12,962 bases of DNA from Bacillota bacterium (GTDB taxonomy: Bacteria > Bacillota > Clostridia > Christensenellales > CAG-138), in NCBI GenBank assembly GCA_023451115.1, contig JAEXFV010000040.1, forward strand, positions 1-12,962, read 5' to 3'. The position numbers and the translations under genes are program-made. A model generated the notes under the pieces. The model was not told where the DNA came from. It was given only the letters and a program-made list of their open reading frames with translations, and ran no database searches. This document shows positions 7,590 to 12,962 of this stretch, piece by piece. Within the stretch, counting starts at the first letter, position 1. The number at the start of each line of letters is the position of its first letter.

Positions 7590-7690
7590 GTGCTTGTTTA
7601 TGAAATTCTCAAAGTCCAAAAGCTTAAGGGAAGGGTTACGCCCCCGATTTTCATTCCGCTTCCACACCGTGTACGTGGGAACGAAGTAAA

Positions 7691-7720
7691 GAAAACCCAG
7701 GCTCTTTGGCCTGGGTTTTC
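7691..7720 (-). terminator. Intrinsic terminator of the hydrolase operon
   Basis: Perfect 12-bp stem GAAAACCCAGGC/GCCTGGGTTTTC around a 6-nt loop, starting 15 nt past the hydrolase stop. The arm's own TTTTC plus TTTAC gives the minus-strand T-run. The symmetric ends make it potentially active in both directions. Confidence 0.88.
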
Positions 7721-7735
7721 TGCTATACAATAAGC

Positions 7736-8380
7736 CTATTTGCAATAATCCAACACCAGCACCCGGTCTTCTCCCAAGGATTCCTTGGTAAGGGTGCACT
7801 CGCTCTCATTCAGCCGGTGGATGCGGCAATTTTTCGCCGCGCTAATCAGGGGCTGTACCCCCAGCAAATCCATATTCAGCGCATCGGTCTTATAATGCAT
7901 GGGAATCAGCACGCTGGTATGGGTTGCATTGGCAATGGCGCAGGCCACCGTATGGTCGATGGTATATGTTCCGCCCACTGGCGCCAGCAAAACATCCACC
8001 TTGCCCATGGCACGGAGGGTGTCTTCCTCCAACATGTGGCCCAGATCGCCTAAGTGGGCAATCCGCATCCCTTCCACATCATACAGGTAGATAATGTTTT
8101 CGCCCCGCAGCGCCCCTTTTTGGTCGTCATGCCAAACCGGAAAGCCGGCGATGTTGACCTCTCCTACCGTGTATTCGCCGGGCTGATTGATACAAACCGG
8201 TTCCCCCGATACAGCGGCAAAATAGTTATGATCAAAATGGTCATGGCTGATGGTCACTACATCCGCCATAATATTGGAGAGCCGGTACCCTGTGCTCTCG
8301 TCGCAAGGATCCGTTAATATCCGCAGTCCTTTTTCCGTCGTCATCAAAAAGCAGGAATGCCCATACCATTTAATCGTCAT
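7736..8380 (-). CDS. Metallo-beta-lactamase-fold metal-dependent hydrolase (Lactamase_B_3 type)
   Basis: 214-aa soluble protein. It opens MTIKWYGHSCF, typical of the short UlaG-like/Lactamase_B_3 branch of the MBL fold. Metal ligands are visible: HDHFDH at 46-51 (HxHxDH), HLGDLGH at 109-115 and a late His in PMHYKT near 162; APVGGTYT at 133-140 fits the same family. Two metal ions and a hydrolytic role are expected from the family; the substrate is unknown. The ATG at 8380 follows GAGGAGG by 10 nt. It overlaps the upstream gene's stop as ATGA, so the two are translationally coupled. It is the last gene of the operon. No signal peptide, so probably cytoplasmic. Confidence 0.88.
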   Translation of the reverse strand: MTIKWYGHSCFLMTTEKGLRILTDPCDESTGYRLSNIMADVVTISHDHFDHNYFAAVSGEPVCINQPGEYTVGEVNIAGFPVWHDDQKGALRGENIIYLYDVEGMRIAHLGDLGHMLEEDTLRAMGKVDVLLAPVGGTYTIDHTVACAIANATHTSVLIPMHYKTDALNMDLLGVQPLISAAKNCRIHRLNESECTLTKESLGEDRVLVLDYCK

Positions 8381-9039
8381 TTTGCGTCAACCTCCTCGAC
8401 TTGCAAACTCTCTAATCCACAATATAATAATCTTGCTGCCGCGTCAGCTACCCCGCCGCAAACGTTAAGCATATGGGGGCGTCGCCGTGGGGGCAAGTGG
8501 TAGCTCATACCTAGCAAAGCGTCTGTGGCTTCCTGCAGCCGCCGGCACAGCGGCCTGGGCTGCCCCAACCGTTCCGGGATGCCCAGGGCAAGCCATAACG
8601 CCCGCTGCACCACCCGATCATCCGGGCAACCGCAATGGGGCTTGCGCGACAGCATCCACATCCGCTGCAGGCCATATCGTACCCGGTCAGGGCCGCCAAC
8701 AGCAAATGGCCCCTCTACCGGCGCAAAACAGCTCAACACGGTTTCCACTGCCCCAGTGTAAAAAGCAGGTGTAAAGGAAAACAGCAGGTGTCCTTGCTTC
8801 GCCTCCACGCTTTGCACCAAGGGAGCACCAAAGAGCACGCCGCAGTCTTCCCGGCGTGTTTGCAGGAACTGCGCCAGCTCTCCTGCATCTATTCCTAATT
8901 TTAATGCTGCCGCAGATCGTGCTGGATAACCCTTTGCCAGGCAATCAATCCAATCAGGCGGAATGTCACGCCCCGTAGCCCTTCCTATGGCGTCAGCAAG
9001 CAATTGCCGAACTGGGGCAAAAAAAGCATTTTGGCACAT
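8377..9039 (-). CDS. Uncharacterised protein with weak resemblance to non-catalytic domains of arginyl-tRNA synthetase
   Basis: 220-aa soluble protein, not firmly recognised. Residues 1-105 loosely follow the N-terminal additional domain of ArgS: a helical start, then VQSVEAKQGHLLFSFTPAFY at 75-94, recalling the VEVAGPGFINF...SPA pattern. RVRYGLQRMWMLSRK at 119-133 and the C-terminal VADAAARLLYCGLESLQVEE recall the DALR anticodon-binding domain and the ArgS tail. The catalytic core is absent: no HIGH or KMSKS and only a third of ArgS length. If correct, this is an enzyme-dead ArgS-derived protein; otherwise a lineage-specific hypothetical. The ATG at 9039 lies 5 nt behind AAAGGGAG. First gene of a two-gene operon; overlaps the MBL hydrolase by 4 nt. 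Promoter with a candidate operator directly upstream. Confidence 0.75.
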   Translation of the reverse strand: MCQNAFFAPVRQLLADAIGRATGRDIPPDWIDCLAKGYPARSAAALKLGIDAGELAQFLQTRREDCGVLFGAPLVQSVEAKQGHLLFSFTPAFYTGAVETVLSCFAPVEGPFAVGGPDRVRYGLQRMWMLSRKPHCGCPDDRVVQRALWLALGIPERLGQPRPLCRRLQEATDALLGMSYHLPPRRRPHMLNVCGGVADAAARLLYCGLESLQVEEVDAK

Positions 9040-9057
9040 GCTTGCTCCCTTTAGATA

Positions 9058-9075
9058 ATATTCTATTAAGAATAT
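9058..9075. promoter_or_regulatory. Inverted repeat over the -10/start region (candidate operator)
   Basis: ATATTCT-ATTA-AGAATAT is a perfect 7-bp inverted repeat with a 4-nt centre. It covers the -10 hexamer and the predicted start point of the ArgS-like/hydrolase operon. This is a classic position for repression by a dimeric regulator. The regulator is not identifiable here, and AT-richness raises the chance rate. Confidence 0.4.
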
Positions 9076-9097
9076 AACATACCCATTCTATTGTCAA
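9069..9097 (-). promoter_or_regulatory. Predicted promoter of the ArgS-like/hydrolase operon
   Basis: Minus strand: perfect TTGACA (9092-9097), then either TATTCT at 17-nt spacing (9069-9074) or TATATT at 15-nt spacing (9071-9076). The start would be near 9060, about 20 nt before the ATG. Confidence 0.6.
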
Positions 9098-9295
9098 ACA
9101 AAAAATTGCAGTATTTTTGTCAAATTGCTGCACATGGGTCAATCTTGTGGCAGCCCCGGTTTCTTCCTCATATCCCAACCGCTATTTTAAAAGCATGCAA
9201 AACCGATCCATTGGCGTAGTAACTTCGTGAAGTCCCCCAGCCCTTTGCCATTCTCGTTGAAACGCCCTCGTCAACCGCGCAGGTCAACGTTATTA
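9098..9295. other. Intergenic stretch between the tuf terminator and the next operon
   Basis: Together with the flanking promoter and terminator this gap exceeds 300 nt. The interior shows no supported gene. The only structure seen is a short hairpin ACTTC-GT-GAAGT (9222-9233). Confidence 0.4.
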
Positions 9296-9333
9296 ATCAA
9301 AAAGCGCCCCGGGAGATTACTCCCGGGGCGCTT
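9296..9333 (-). terminator. Intrinsic terminator of tuf
   Basis: Perfect 14-bp stem AAGCGCCCCGGGAG/CTCCCGGGGCGCTT (9302-9315 with 9320-9333) and an ATTA loop, followed on the minus strand by TTTTTGATT. It begins 23 nt past the tuf stop. Very strong. Confidence 0.95.
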
Positions 9334-9356
9334 ACGCCTTCTATTCGGCCTTCTCT

Positions 9357-10568
9357 TTACTCAATCACGTTGGCTACTACGCCTGCGCCTACCGTACGGC
9401 CGCCTTCTCGAATTGCAAACCGCAGCCCTTCTTCTATCGCGATGGGCGTGATCAGCTTGATCGTCATGTCTACGTTATCCCCTGGCATTACCATCTCTAC
9501 CCCTTCCGGCAGCTGGATCGTGCCCGTTACGTCCGTCGTCCGGAAATAGAACTGGGGACGGTATCCTGGGAAGAACGGCGTATGACGTCCGCCTTCTTCC
9601 TTCGTCAGCACGTATACCTGACCCGTGAAATGGGTGTGGGGATGTATGCTGCCCGGCTTTGCCAATACCTGGCCGCGCTCGATGTCCGTACGCTGTACGC
9701 CACGCAGCAGCACGCCGATGTTATCGCCTGCGATCGCCTGATCCAGCAGCTTCCGGAACATTTCTACGCCCGTTACTACTGTGGACCGCGTCTCGTCTGT
9801 CAAGCCTACGATCTCTACCGTATCCTGCACCTTTACTGTGCCGCGCTCTACACGCCCCGTTGCTACCGTGCCGCGTCCCGTGATGGAGAACACGTCTTCT
9901 ACCGGCATCAGGAACGGCTTATCTGCCGCACGCTCCGGCGTCGGGATGTAGCTGTCTACCGCATCCATCAGCTCGAAGATGCACTGGCACTCCGGCGTTT
10001 CCTTCGCGATCTTGCCTTCCTGCAGCGCTTCCAGCGCCAACAGCGCGGATCCCTTCACGATCGGGATGTCGTCGCCCGGGAAATCATAAGAGCTCAACAG
10101 CTCACGAATTTCCATTTCCACCAGCTCCAGCAGCTCAGGATCGTCTACCTGATCCGTCTTGTTCATGAACACGATGATGTAGGGCACGCCTACCTGACGG
10201 GCCAGCAGAATGTGCTCACGGGTTTGCGGCATGGGGCCGTCCGCTGCGGATACCACCAGGATCGCGCCGTCCATCTGCGCTGCGCCGGTGATCATGTTTT
10301 TTACATAGTCCGCGTGCCCAGGGCAGTCCACGTGGGCATAGTGGCGGGTTTCCGTCTCATACTCTACGTGCGCTGTGTTGATGGTGATCCCACGCGCCTT
10401 TTCTTCCGGCGCTTTGTCGATTTCGTCATACCGCATTGCCGCTGCCTGACCAGACTGGCTCAGCGCCATGGTGATCGCCGCTGTCAGCGTCGTCTTACCA
10501 TGGTCTACGTGCCCGATCGTCCCGATGTTTACGTGCGGCTTTGTCCGCTCGAATTTTGCCTTTGCCAT
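9357..10568 (-). CDS. tuf: Translation elongation factor Tu
   Basis: Cytosolic GTPase that brings aminoacyl-tRNA to the ribosomal A site. The 403-aa product is close to the usual 394-400. GTPase motifs: GHVDHGKT near 19-26 (G1), RGITINTAHVEYET near 60 (switch I), DCPGHADY near 83 (G3), NKTD (G4; V or C is commoner in third position) and GSALLAL (G5). Domains 2 and 3 follow, ending GAGVVANVIE. The ATG at 10568 lies 8 nt behind GAGGAGGAG. The frame stays open upstream through the tRNA gene to 10679, but that extension is not EF-Tu sequence. No promoter or terminator lies between the tRNA-Gly gene and tuf, so they are probably co-transcribed. No ribosomal protein or fusA genes flank it, so this is not the str-operon arrangement. 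Confidence 0.98.
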   Translation of the reverse strand: MAKAKFERTKPHVNIGTIGHVDHGKTTLTAAITMALSQSGQAAAMRYDEIDKAPEEKARGITINTAHVEYETETRHYAHVDCPGHADYVKNMITGAAQMDGAILVVSAADGPMPQTREHILLARQVGVPYIIVFMNKTDQVDDPELLELVEMEIRELLSSYDFPGDDIPIVKGSALLALEALQEGKIAKETPECQCIFELMDAVDSYIPTPERAADKPFLMPVEDVFSITGRGTVATGRVERGTVKVQDTVEIVGLTDETRSTVVTGVEMFRKLLDQAIAGDNIGVLLRGVQRTDIERGQVLAKPGSIHPHTHFTGQVYVLTKEEGGRHTPFFPGYRPQFYFRTTDVTGTIQLPEGVEMVMPGDNVDMTIKLITPIAIEEGLRFAIREGGRTVGAGVVANVIE

Positions 10569-10651
10569 TACAAATACTCCTCCTCTTTTGTCGTTACCCG
10601 CGCGCTTCTTATTTGCAACGGCGTCGGGCATAAATTTGGCCGGTTTCGGTT

Positions 10652-10725
10652 TGGAGCGGGTGATGGGAATCGAACCCACGTAGCCAGCTTGGGAAGCTGG
10701 AGCTCTGCCATTGAGCTACACCCGC
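10652..10725 (-). tRNA. tRNA-Gly, anticodon CCC
   Basis: A complete 74-nt cloverleaf on the minus strand with encoded CCA. Acceptor arms GCGGGTG/CACCCGC, discriminator T, D-arm GCTC...GAGC, anticodon stem CCAGC/GCTGG with loop TTCCCAA (anticodon CCC, decoding GGG), 4-nt variable loop, and T-arm GTGGG-TTCGATT-CCCAT with one G-U pair. The layout parallels E. coli tRNA-Gly(CCC). It lies 83 nt upstream of the tuf start on the same strand. Confidence 0.97.
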
Positions 10726-10807
10726 ACACCGGGTTGCCTGGGGTAGGGCATATTGCCCAGCCCGCTCGGAAAGGGGAACTTCGTTTCCCATTTCGCTAAG
10801 CGTTTCT
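10726..10807 (-). other. Leader between the promoter and tRNA-Gly
   Basis: About 80 transcribed nt before the tRNA 5' end. It contains two small hairpins: GGGAA...TTCCC (about 10774-10790) and GGGC-AATAT-GCCC (about 10746-10758). These probably mark the 5' extension removed by RNase P; no ORF is supported. Confidence 0.4.
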
Positions 10808-10836
10808 ATTTTAATGCCCAGCACAGATTTTGTCAA
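10808..10836 (-). promoter_or_regulatory. Strong predicted promoter of the tRNA-Gly/tuf transcript
   Basis: Minus strand: perfect TTGACA (10831-10836), 17-nt spacer, TAAAAT (10808-10813, 5 of 6). This is the best promoter match in the window, fitting a highly expressed stable-RNA/EF-Tu transcript. Confidence 0.8.
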
Positions 10837-11058
10837 GCATTTACGACCCTTTCCCCTGTGCAAATACAAAACAGCAGTGTATACTCATGATATCCCCTGT
10901 TTTTGAGCCGTTATAAAAGGGCAAAAGTGGTTAAAGATGCCTTTCCCCTTTCCTCCAGCGATTGGCTTTGGGGAATTTTTACAGAGTTTTCTCTCAAGGC
11001 CCATGGCTTTGATCTGATTTTTATATTCACACAAAATAAAAGAAGGATGGTTTCCATT
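10837..11058. other. Divergent intergenic region
   Basis: Separates the minus-strand tRNA-tuf promoter from the plus-strand membrane-protein gene. No supported gene. A weak plus-strand promoter candidate, TTGATC (11009-11014), 17 nt, CAAAAT (11032-11037), would leave almost no leader before the ribosome binding site, so the true promoter of the next gene is uncertain. An in-frame TTG at 10903 extends that gene's frame, but the added residues look non-coding. Confidence 0.35.
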
Positions 11059-11490
11059 ATGTCTGAGCAAACCAACGCCCCCCTTTCCGCCTCCACCCCG
11101 GAGCATCAGCCCGTTTCTGCAGGTAGCAGCAAAATCCAGCTGCTGTTGAGCTGGGTGAGAACCATTGCCTGCCTGGGCGTGTTCCTCATAGTATTGGCCG
11201 CGGCATTTGTTTATGGCCCAACCATCAACTCCACATTAAGCCAGGCACAGCAGGCTGTCACCGCCTTTCACACCGTAACCCAGCAGGTGGAACAGGCCGA
11301 TGTTCCCGGGTTGATACAGGATATCGAGCTCCTGGTGCAGGATGCCCGCTTTGCTACCGCCACAGCCACCCGGGCCATGGAGCATACCGTGCAGACATTG
11401 GAGGAATTGGATTTGGCCAAACTCAATCAGGCCATTGAGGATTTTGCCGCCGTGGTAGAGCCTTTATCCCGTCTGTTTGGCAAGCGGTAA
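11059..11490 (+). CDS. Small single-pass membrane protein of unknown function
   Basis: 143 aa, not recognised. A polar Ser/Pro/Thr-rich head (1-25) is followed by one hydrophobic membrane segment (about 27-53, containing IACLGVFLIVLAAAFVYG). After it comes a roughly 90-residue helical tail rich in Ala, Gln and Glu with heptad-like spacing (SQAQQAVTAFHTVTQQVEQ, ATATRAMEHTVQTLEEL, LNQAIEDFAAVV), ending in basic GKR. The organisation recalls membrane-anchored coiled-coil proteins such as the DUF948 type, without a clear match. The ATG at 11059 lies 11 nt behind AAGGA; an ATG at 11047 overlaps that site, and a TTG frame extension to 10903 lacks coding character. It is followed by the promoter and leader of the sugar ATPase, so probably its own unit. 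Topology is not decided. Confidence 0.75.
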   Translation: MSEQTNAPLSASTPEHQPVSAGSSKIQLLLSWVRTIACLGVFLIVLAAAFVYGPTINSTLSQAQQAVTAFHTVTQQVEQADVPGLIQDIELLVQDARFATATATRAMEHTVQTLEELDLAKLNQAIEDFAAVVEPLSRLFGKR

Positions 11491-11497
11491 AACCCAT

Positions 11498-11525
11498 TTG
11501 CTTTTTAAGGTATTTTTGCTATACT
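11498..11525 (+). promoter_or_regulatory. Predicted extended -10 promoter of the sugar ATPase leader
   Basis: TTGCTT (11498-11503), 16-nt spacer, TATACT (11520-11525), preceded by TGC to form an extended -10. The start would be near 11532, about 262 nt before the ATPase ATG. The stop codon of the previous gene lies just upstream. Confidence 0.6.
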
Positions 11526-11531
11526 ACTATT

Positions 11532-11793
11532 GCGATTGGGGAAACAAAAAGCCAAAATTTTGTTTTTTTGCATGATTGCATTTGATTTGGGAAACACTGC
11601 TCACCTGATGAAAAATGCGGCCCGTTTCCACTCCACTACCCTGGATGCGGGAATGCAATAAAAAGGAGGCTTTTTGCAATCCGCTCGGCTGCGGTGCGGC
11701 AGTGTGGAGACCTGCCGTAATGCTTTTGCCACGTATGCGGGCAAAGGCGAGGTGGGCAGTTAGGCGAGTCCTGTGCCCATTCAGGCCGGAACT
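11532..11793 (+). ncRNA. Structured leader RNA of unknown class upstream of the sugar ATPase
   Basis: The leader contains successive potential helices: AAACAAAA/TTTTGTTT (11542-11549 with 11558-11565, T-rich, weak terminator form); GGAAAC/GTTTCC (about 11590-11595 with 11624-11629); GCGG..TGCAA...TTGCA..CCGC (11647-11684) with GGAGG in its loop; CGGCAG/CTGCCG (about 11696-11716); TTTGCC/GGCAAA (about 11726-11746); and GTGGGCA...TGCCCAT (about 11753-11780) enclosing AGG/CCT. CTCCAC near 11632 can also pair with GTGGAG near 11705. No riboswitch, T-box, RNase P, 6S, tmRNA or SRP signature was recognised. No small ORF with a ribosome binding site is present. It may be a cis-regulatory leader or a stand-alone RNA. 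Confidence 0.4.
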
Positions 11794-12962
11794 ATGGCAA
11801 ATGTTACCCTAAAACACATTCAGAAGATCTACCCCGTTTCCAATGAGGGCAAAAAGGCCAAACGCGGCGAGCCCAAAGCGGATAACCGCAGGCGGGTAGA
11901 AAACGGCGTTGTGGCAGTGGACGACTTTAACCTGGAAATTCAGGATAAAGAGTTTATCGTGCTGGTGGGCCCCTCAGGCTGCGGCAAATCCACAACATTG
12001 CGCATGGTGGCGGGCTTGGAGGAAATCACCTCCGGCGGGTTGTATATCGGCAGCAAGCTGGTAAACGACGTCCCCCCCAAAGACCGGGATATCGCTATGG
12101 TATTCCAGAACTATGCCCTCTACCCTCACATGACCGTGTATGAAAACATGGCGTTTGCCCTCAAGCTTCGCAAAGCCTCCAAAGAAGAAATCCACCATAA
12201 AGTGCAGGAAGCCGCGGAAATCTTGGGCATTACGGAGTTGTTGCAGCGCAAGCCCAAAGCGCTCTCCGGCGGCCAGCGCCAGCGGGTAGCCATCGGCCGG
12301 GCCATTGTCCGGGAGCCCCAGGTGTTTTTAATGGACGAACCCTTGTCCAACCTGGATGCAAAGCTCCGCAACCAAATGCGCGCCGAGCTCATTAAGCTGC
12401 GGCAGCGCATTGATACGACCTTTATTTATGTCACTCACGACCAAACCGAGGCCATGACCCTGGGCGATCGCATCGTCATCATGAAAGACGGGCTCATCCA
12501 GCAGATCGGCACGCCCCAGCAGGTGTATGGCTCTCCTGCAAACCAGTTTGTAGCGGGCTTTATCGGCACCCCGCAGATGAATCTCTTTCCCGCACAGCTT
12601 TCGGTTTGCGGCAATCAGTATGTGATAGAGGCGTACGGCGCCCGTTTTGCCTTACCCAGCGAACGGCAAAAGGCCCTGGAACTGAAAAAGCGGATGCCTC
12701 AGCCCGTTGTGCTGGGCGTGCGCCCGGAGCATATCTCCATCGTGTCCGCTTCTGCGCCCAACGCCATCAAAGCGCGGATCGACGTATCCGAGTTGATGGG
12801 CAGCGAAATTTATCTCCATGTGGATGTGGAAGGGAAAGGGGCGGTGATTCGGGTGCAAACCACGGATTTGGACGAAGGATACGCCTTTGAACCTGGAAAA
12901 GAGAATTACGTGTATTTCTCCTTTCCCAACCATTTGATGCACCTGTTTGATCCCGAAACAGA
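11794..12962 (+). CDS. ugpC: Carbohydrate ABC importer ATPase, MsmK/UgpC family (partial, runs off the right edge)
   Basis: Cytosolic ATPase of the MalK/MsmX/UgpC group that powers sugar or glycerophosphate importers and often serves several of them. 389 codons are visible with no stop; since relatives have 370-400 aa, little is missing. Walker A GPSGCGKST at 59-67, Q-loop FQNY at about 104-107, signature LSGGQRQR at 147-154, Walker B VFLMDEP at 177-183, switch His 215 in VTHD; the C-terminal part is the regulatory OB-type (TOBE) region, with GVRPEHI near 310. Residues 14-37 are a Lys/Arg/Glu-rich insert between KIYP and VVAVDDFNLEI, as I recall from clostridial relatives. The ATG at 11794 has no good Shine-Dalgarno (only CAGG/CGGA precede it) and follows a hairpin-rich leader. 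A GTG at 11773 in frame is less likely. No permease genes are in view. Confidence 0.93.
   Translation, partial: MANVTLKHIQKIYPVSNEGKKAKRGEPKADNRRRVENGVVAVDDFNLEIQDKEFIVLVGPSGCGKSTTLRMVAGLEEITSGGLYIGSKLVNDVPPKDRDIAMVFQNYALYPHMTVYENMAFALKLRKASKEEIHHKVQEAAEILGITELLQRKPKALSGGQRQRVAIGRAIVREPQVFLMDEPLSNLDAKLRNQMRAELIKLRQRIDTTFIYVTHDQTEAMTLGDRIVIMKDGLIQQIGTPQQVYGSPANQFVAGFIGTPQMNLFPAQLSVCGNQYVIEAYGARFALPSERQKALELKKRMPQPVVLGVRPEHISIVSASAPNAIKARIDVSELMGSEIYLHVDVEGKGAVIRVQTTDLDEGYAFEPGKENYVYFSFPNHLMHLFDPET

Noticed and set aside
7548..7799. 83-aa minus-strand ORF across the glnN upstream region
   Set aside because: It runs through the hydrolase terminator and the glnN promoter, has no ribosome binding site, and looks non-coding.
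10569..10679. 37-residue N-terminal extension of EF-Tu
   Set aside because: It is translated tRNA-Gly and spacer sequence. The true ATG at 10568 has a strong GAGGAGGAG site and the normal EF-Tu N-terminus.
9582..10799. 405-aa plus-strand ORF opposite tuf and the tRNA
   Set aside because: It is an antisense shadow of the highly constrained EF-Tu gene and crosses the tRNA. It has no ribosome binding site, and its composition (many Arg, His, Tyr, Cys) reflects the complement of biased tuf codons.
10903..11058. 52-residue N-terminal extension of the small membrane protein (TTG start)
   Set aside because: No ribosome binding site and no coding character; the ATG at 11059 has an upstream AAGGA.
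11590..11620. ACCTGAT in the ATPase leader, recalling the TPP riboswitch
   Set aside because: The other required TPP elements (GGGGTGC, CTGAGA, the GGATAATGCCAGCGTAGGGA-type segment) are absent.
11670..11790. Possible SRP or RNase P RNA (GCAATCCGCT, AGGCCGGAAC fragments)
   Set aside because: The diagnostic SRP S-domain and the RNase P P4 signatures are missing; only short chance-like matches remain.
11615..11812. 65-aa plus-strand ORF in the ATPase leader
   Set aside because: No ribosome binding site; Arg/Trp/Pro-rich translation of a structured GC-rich leader, overlapping the real ATPase start.

Overview
The window looks like chromosomal DNA of a mid-GC, low-oxygen member of the Bacillota, most likely a clostridial (gut-type) lineage. 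Evidence: strong AGGAGG-type ribosome binding sites, TTGACA/TATAAT-like promoters, hairpin-plus-T-tract terminators, an ATP-type PEP carboxykinase, a type III glutamine synthetase, an osmoprotectant-type ABC importer with a permease fused to its binding domain, and a MsmK/UgpC ATPase with a charged N-terminal insert of a kind I associate with Clostridia. Nothing resembles a phage, transposon, CRISPR array or defence island. This is mainly a housekeeping region.

Layout, left to right. From the left edge to about 10.84 kb everything is on the minus strand, in five separately terminated units. (1) pckA (28-1632), with a promoter at 1742-1770. (2) A two-gene ABC importer: an ATPase with two CBS domains (3803-4942, TTG start) overlaps by 4 nt a permease/substrate-binding fusion (2211-3806). 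It has a long unusual leader (4943-5340) with its own promoter, a 65-codon ORF and an internal terminator-like hairpin. (3) glnN, type III glutamine synthetase (5400-7517), with promoter 7547-7574 and terminator 5341-5380. (4) A two-gene operon: an unrecognised protein with faint resemblance to the outer domains of arginyl-tRNA synthetase (8377-9039), overlapping by 4 nt a metallo-beta-lactamase-fold hydrolase (7736-8380). (5) A tRNA-Gly(CCC) gene (10652-10725) followed 83 nt later by tuf (9357-10568), apparently on one transcript from a near-consensus promoter at 10808-10836.

The remaining part is on the plus strand: a small single-pass membrane protein of unknown function (11059-11490), then a MsmK/UgpC-type sugar-importer ATPase (11794 to the right edge, incomplete). 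A roughly 260-nt hairpin-rich leader with its own extended -10 promoter precedes the ATPase.

Functional themes are central carbon flux (PckA), nitrogen assimilation (GlnN), solute uptake (the Opu/Egt-type importer and the sugar ATPase) and translation (EF-Tu, tRNA-Gly, possibly the ArgS-like protein). No single pathway links the units. The least explained parts are non-coding: the leader of the sugar ATPase, the leader of the osmoprotectant-type importer, and the 340-nt gap upstream of pckA. The ArgS-like/hydrolase pair is the least explained coding part.
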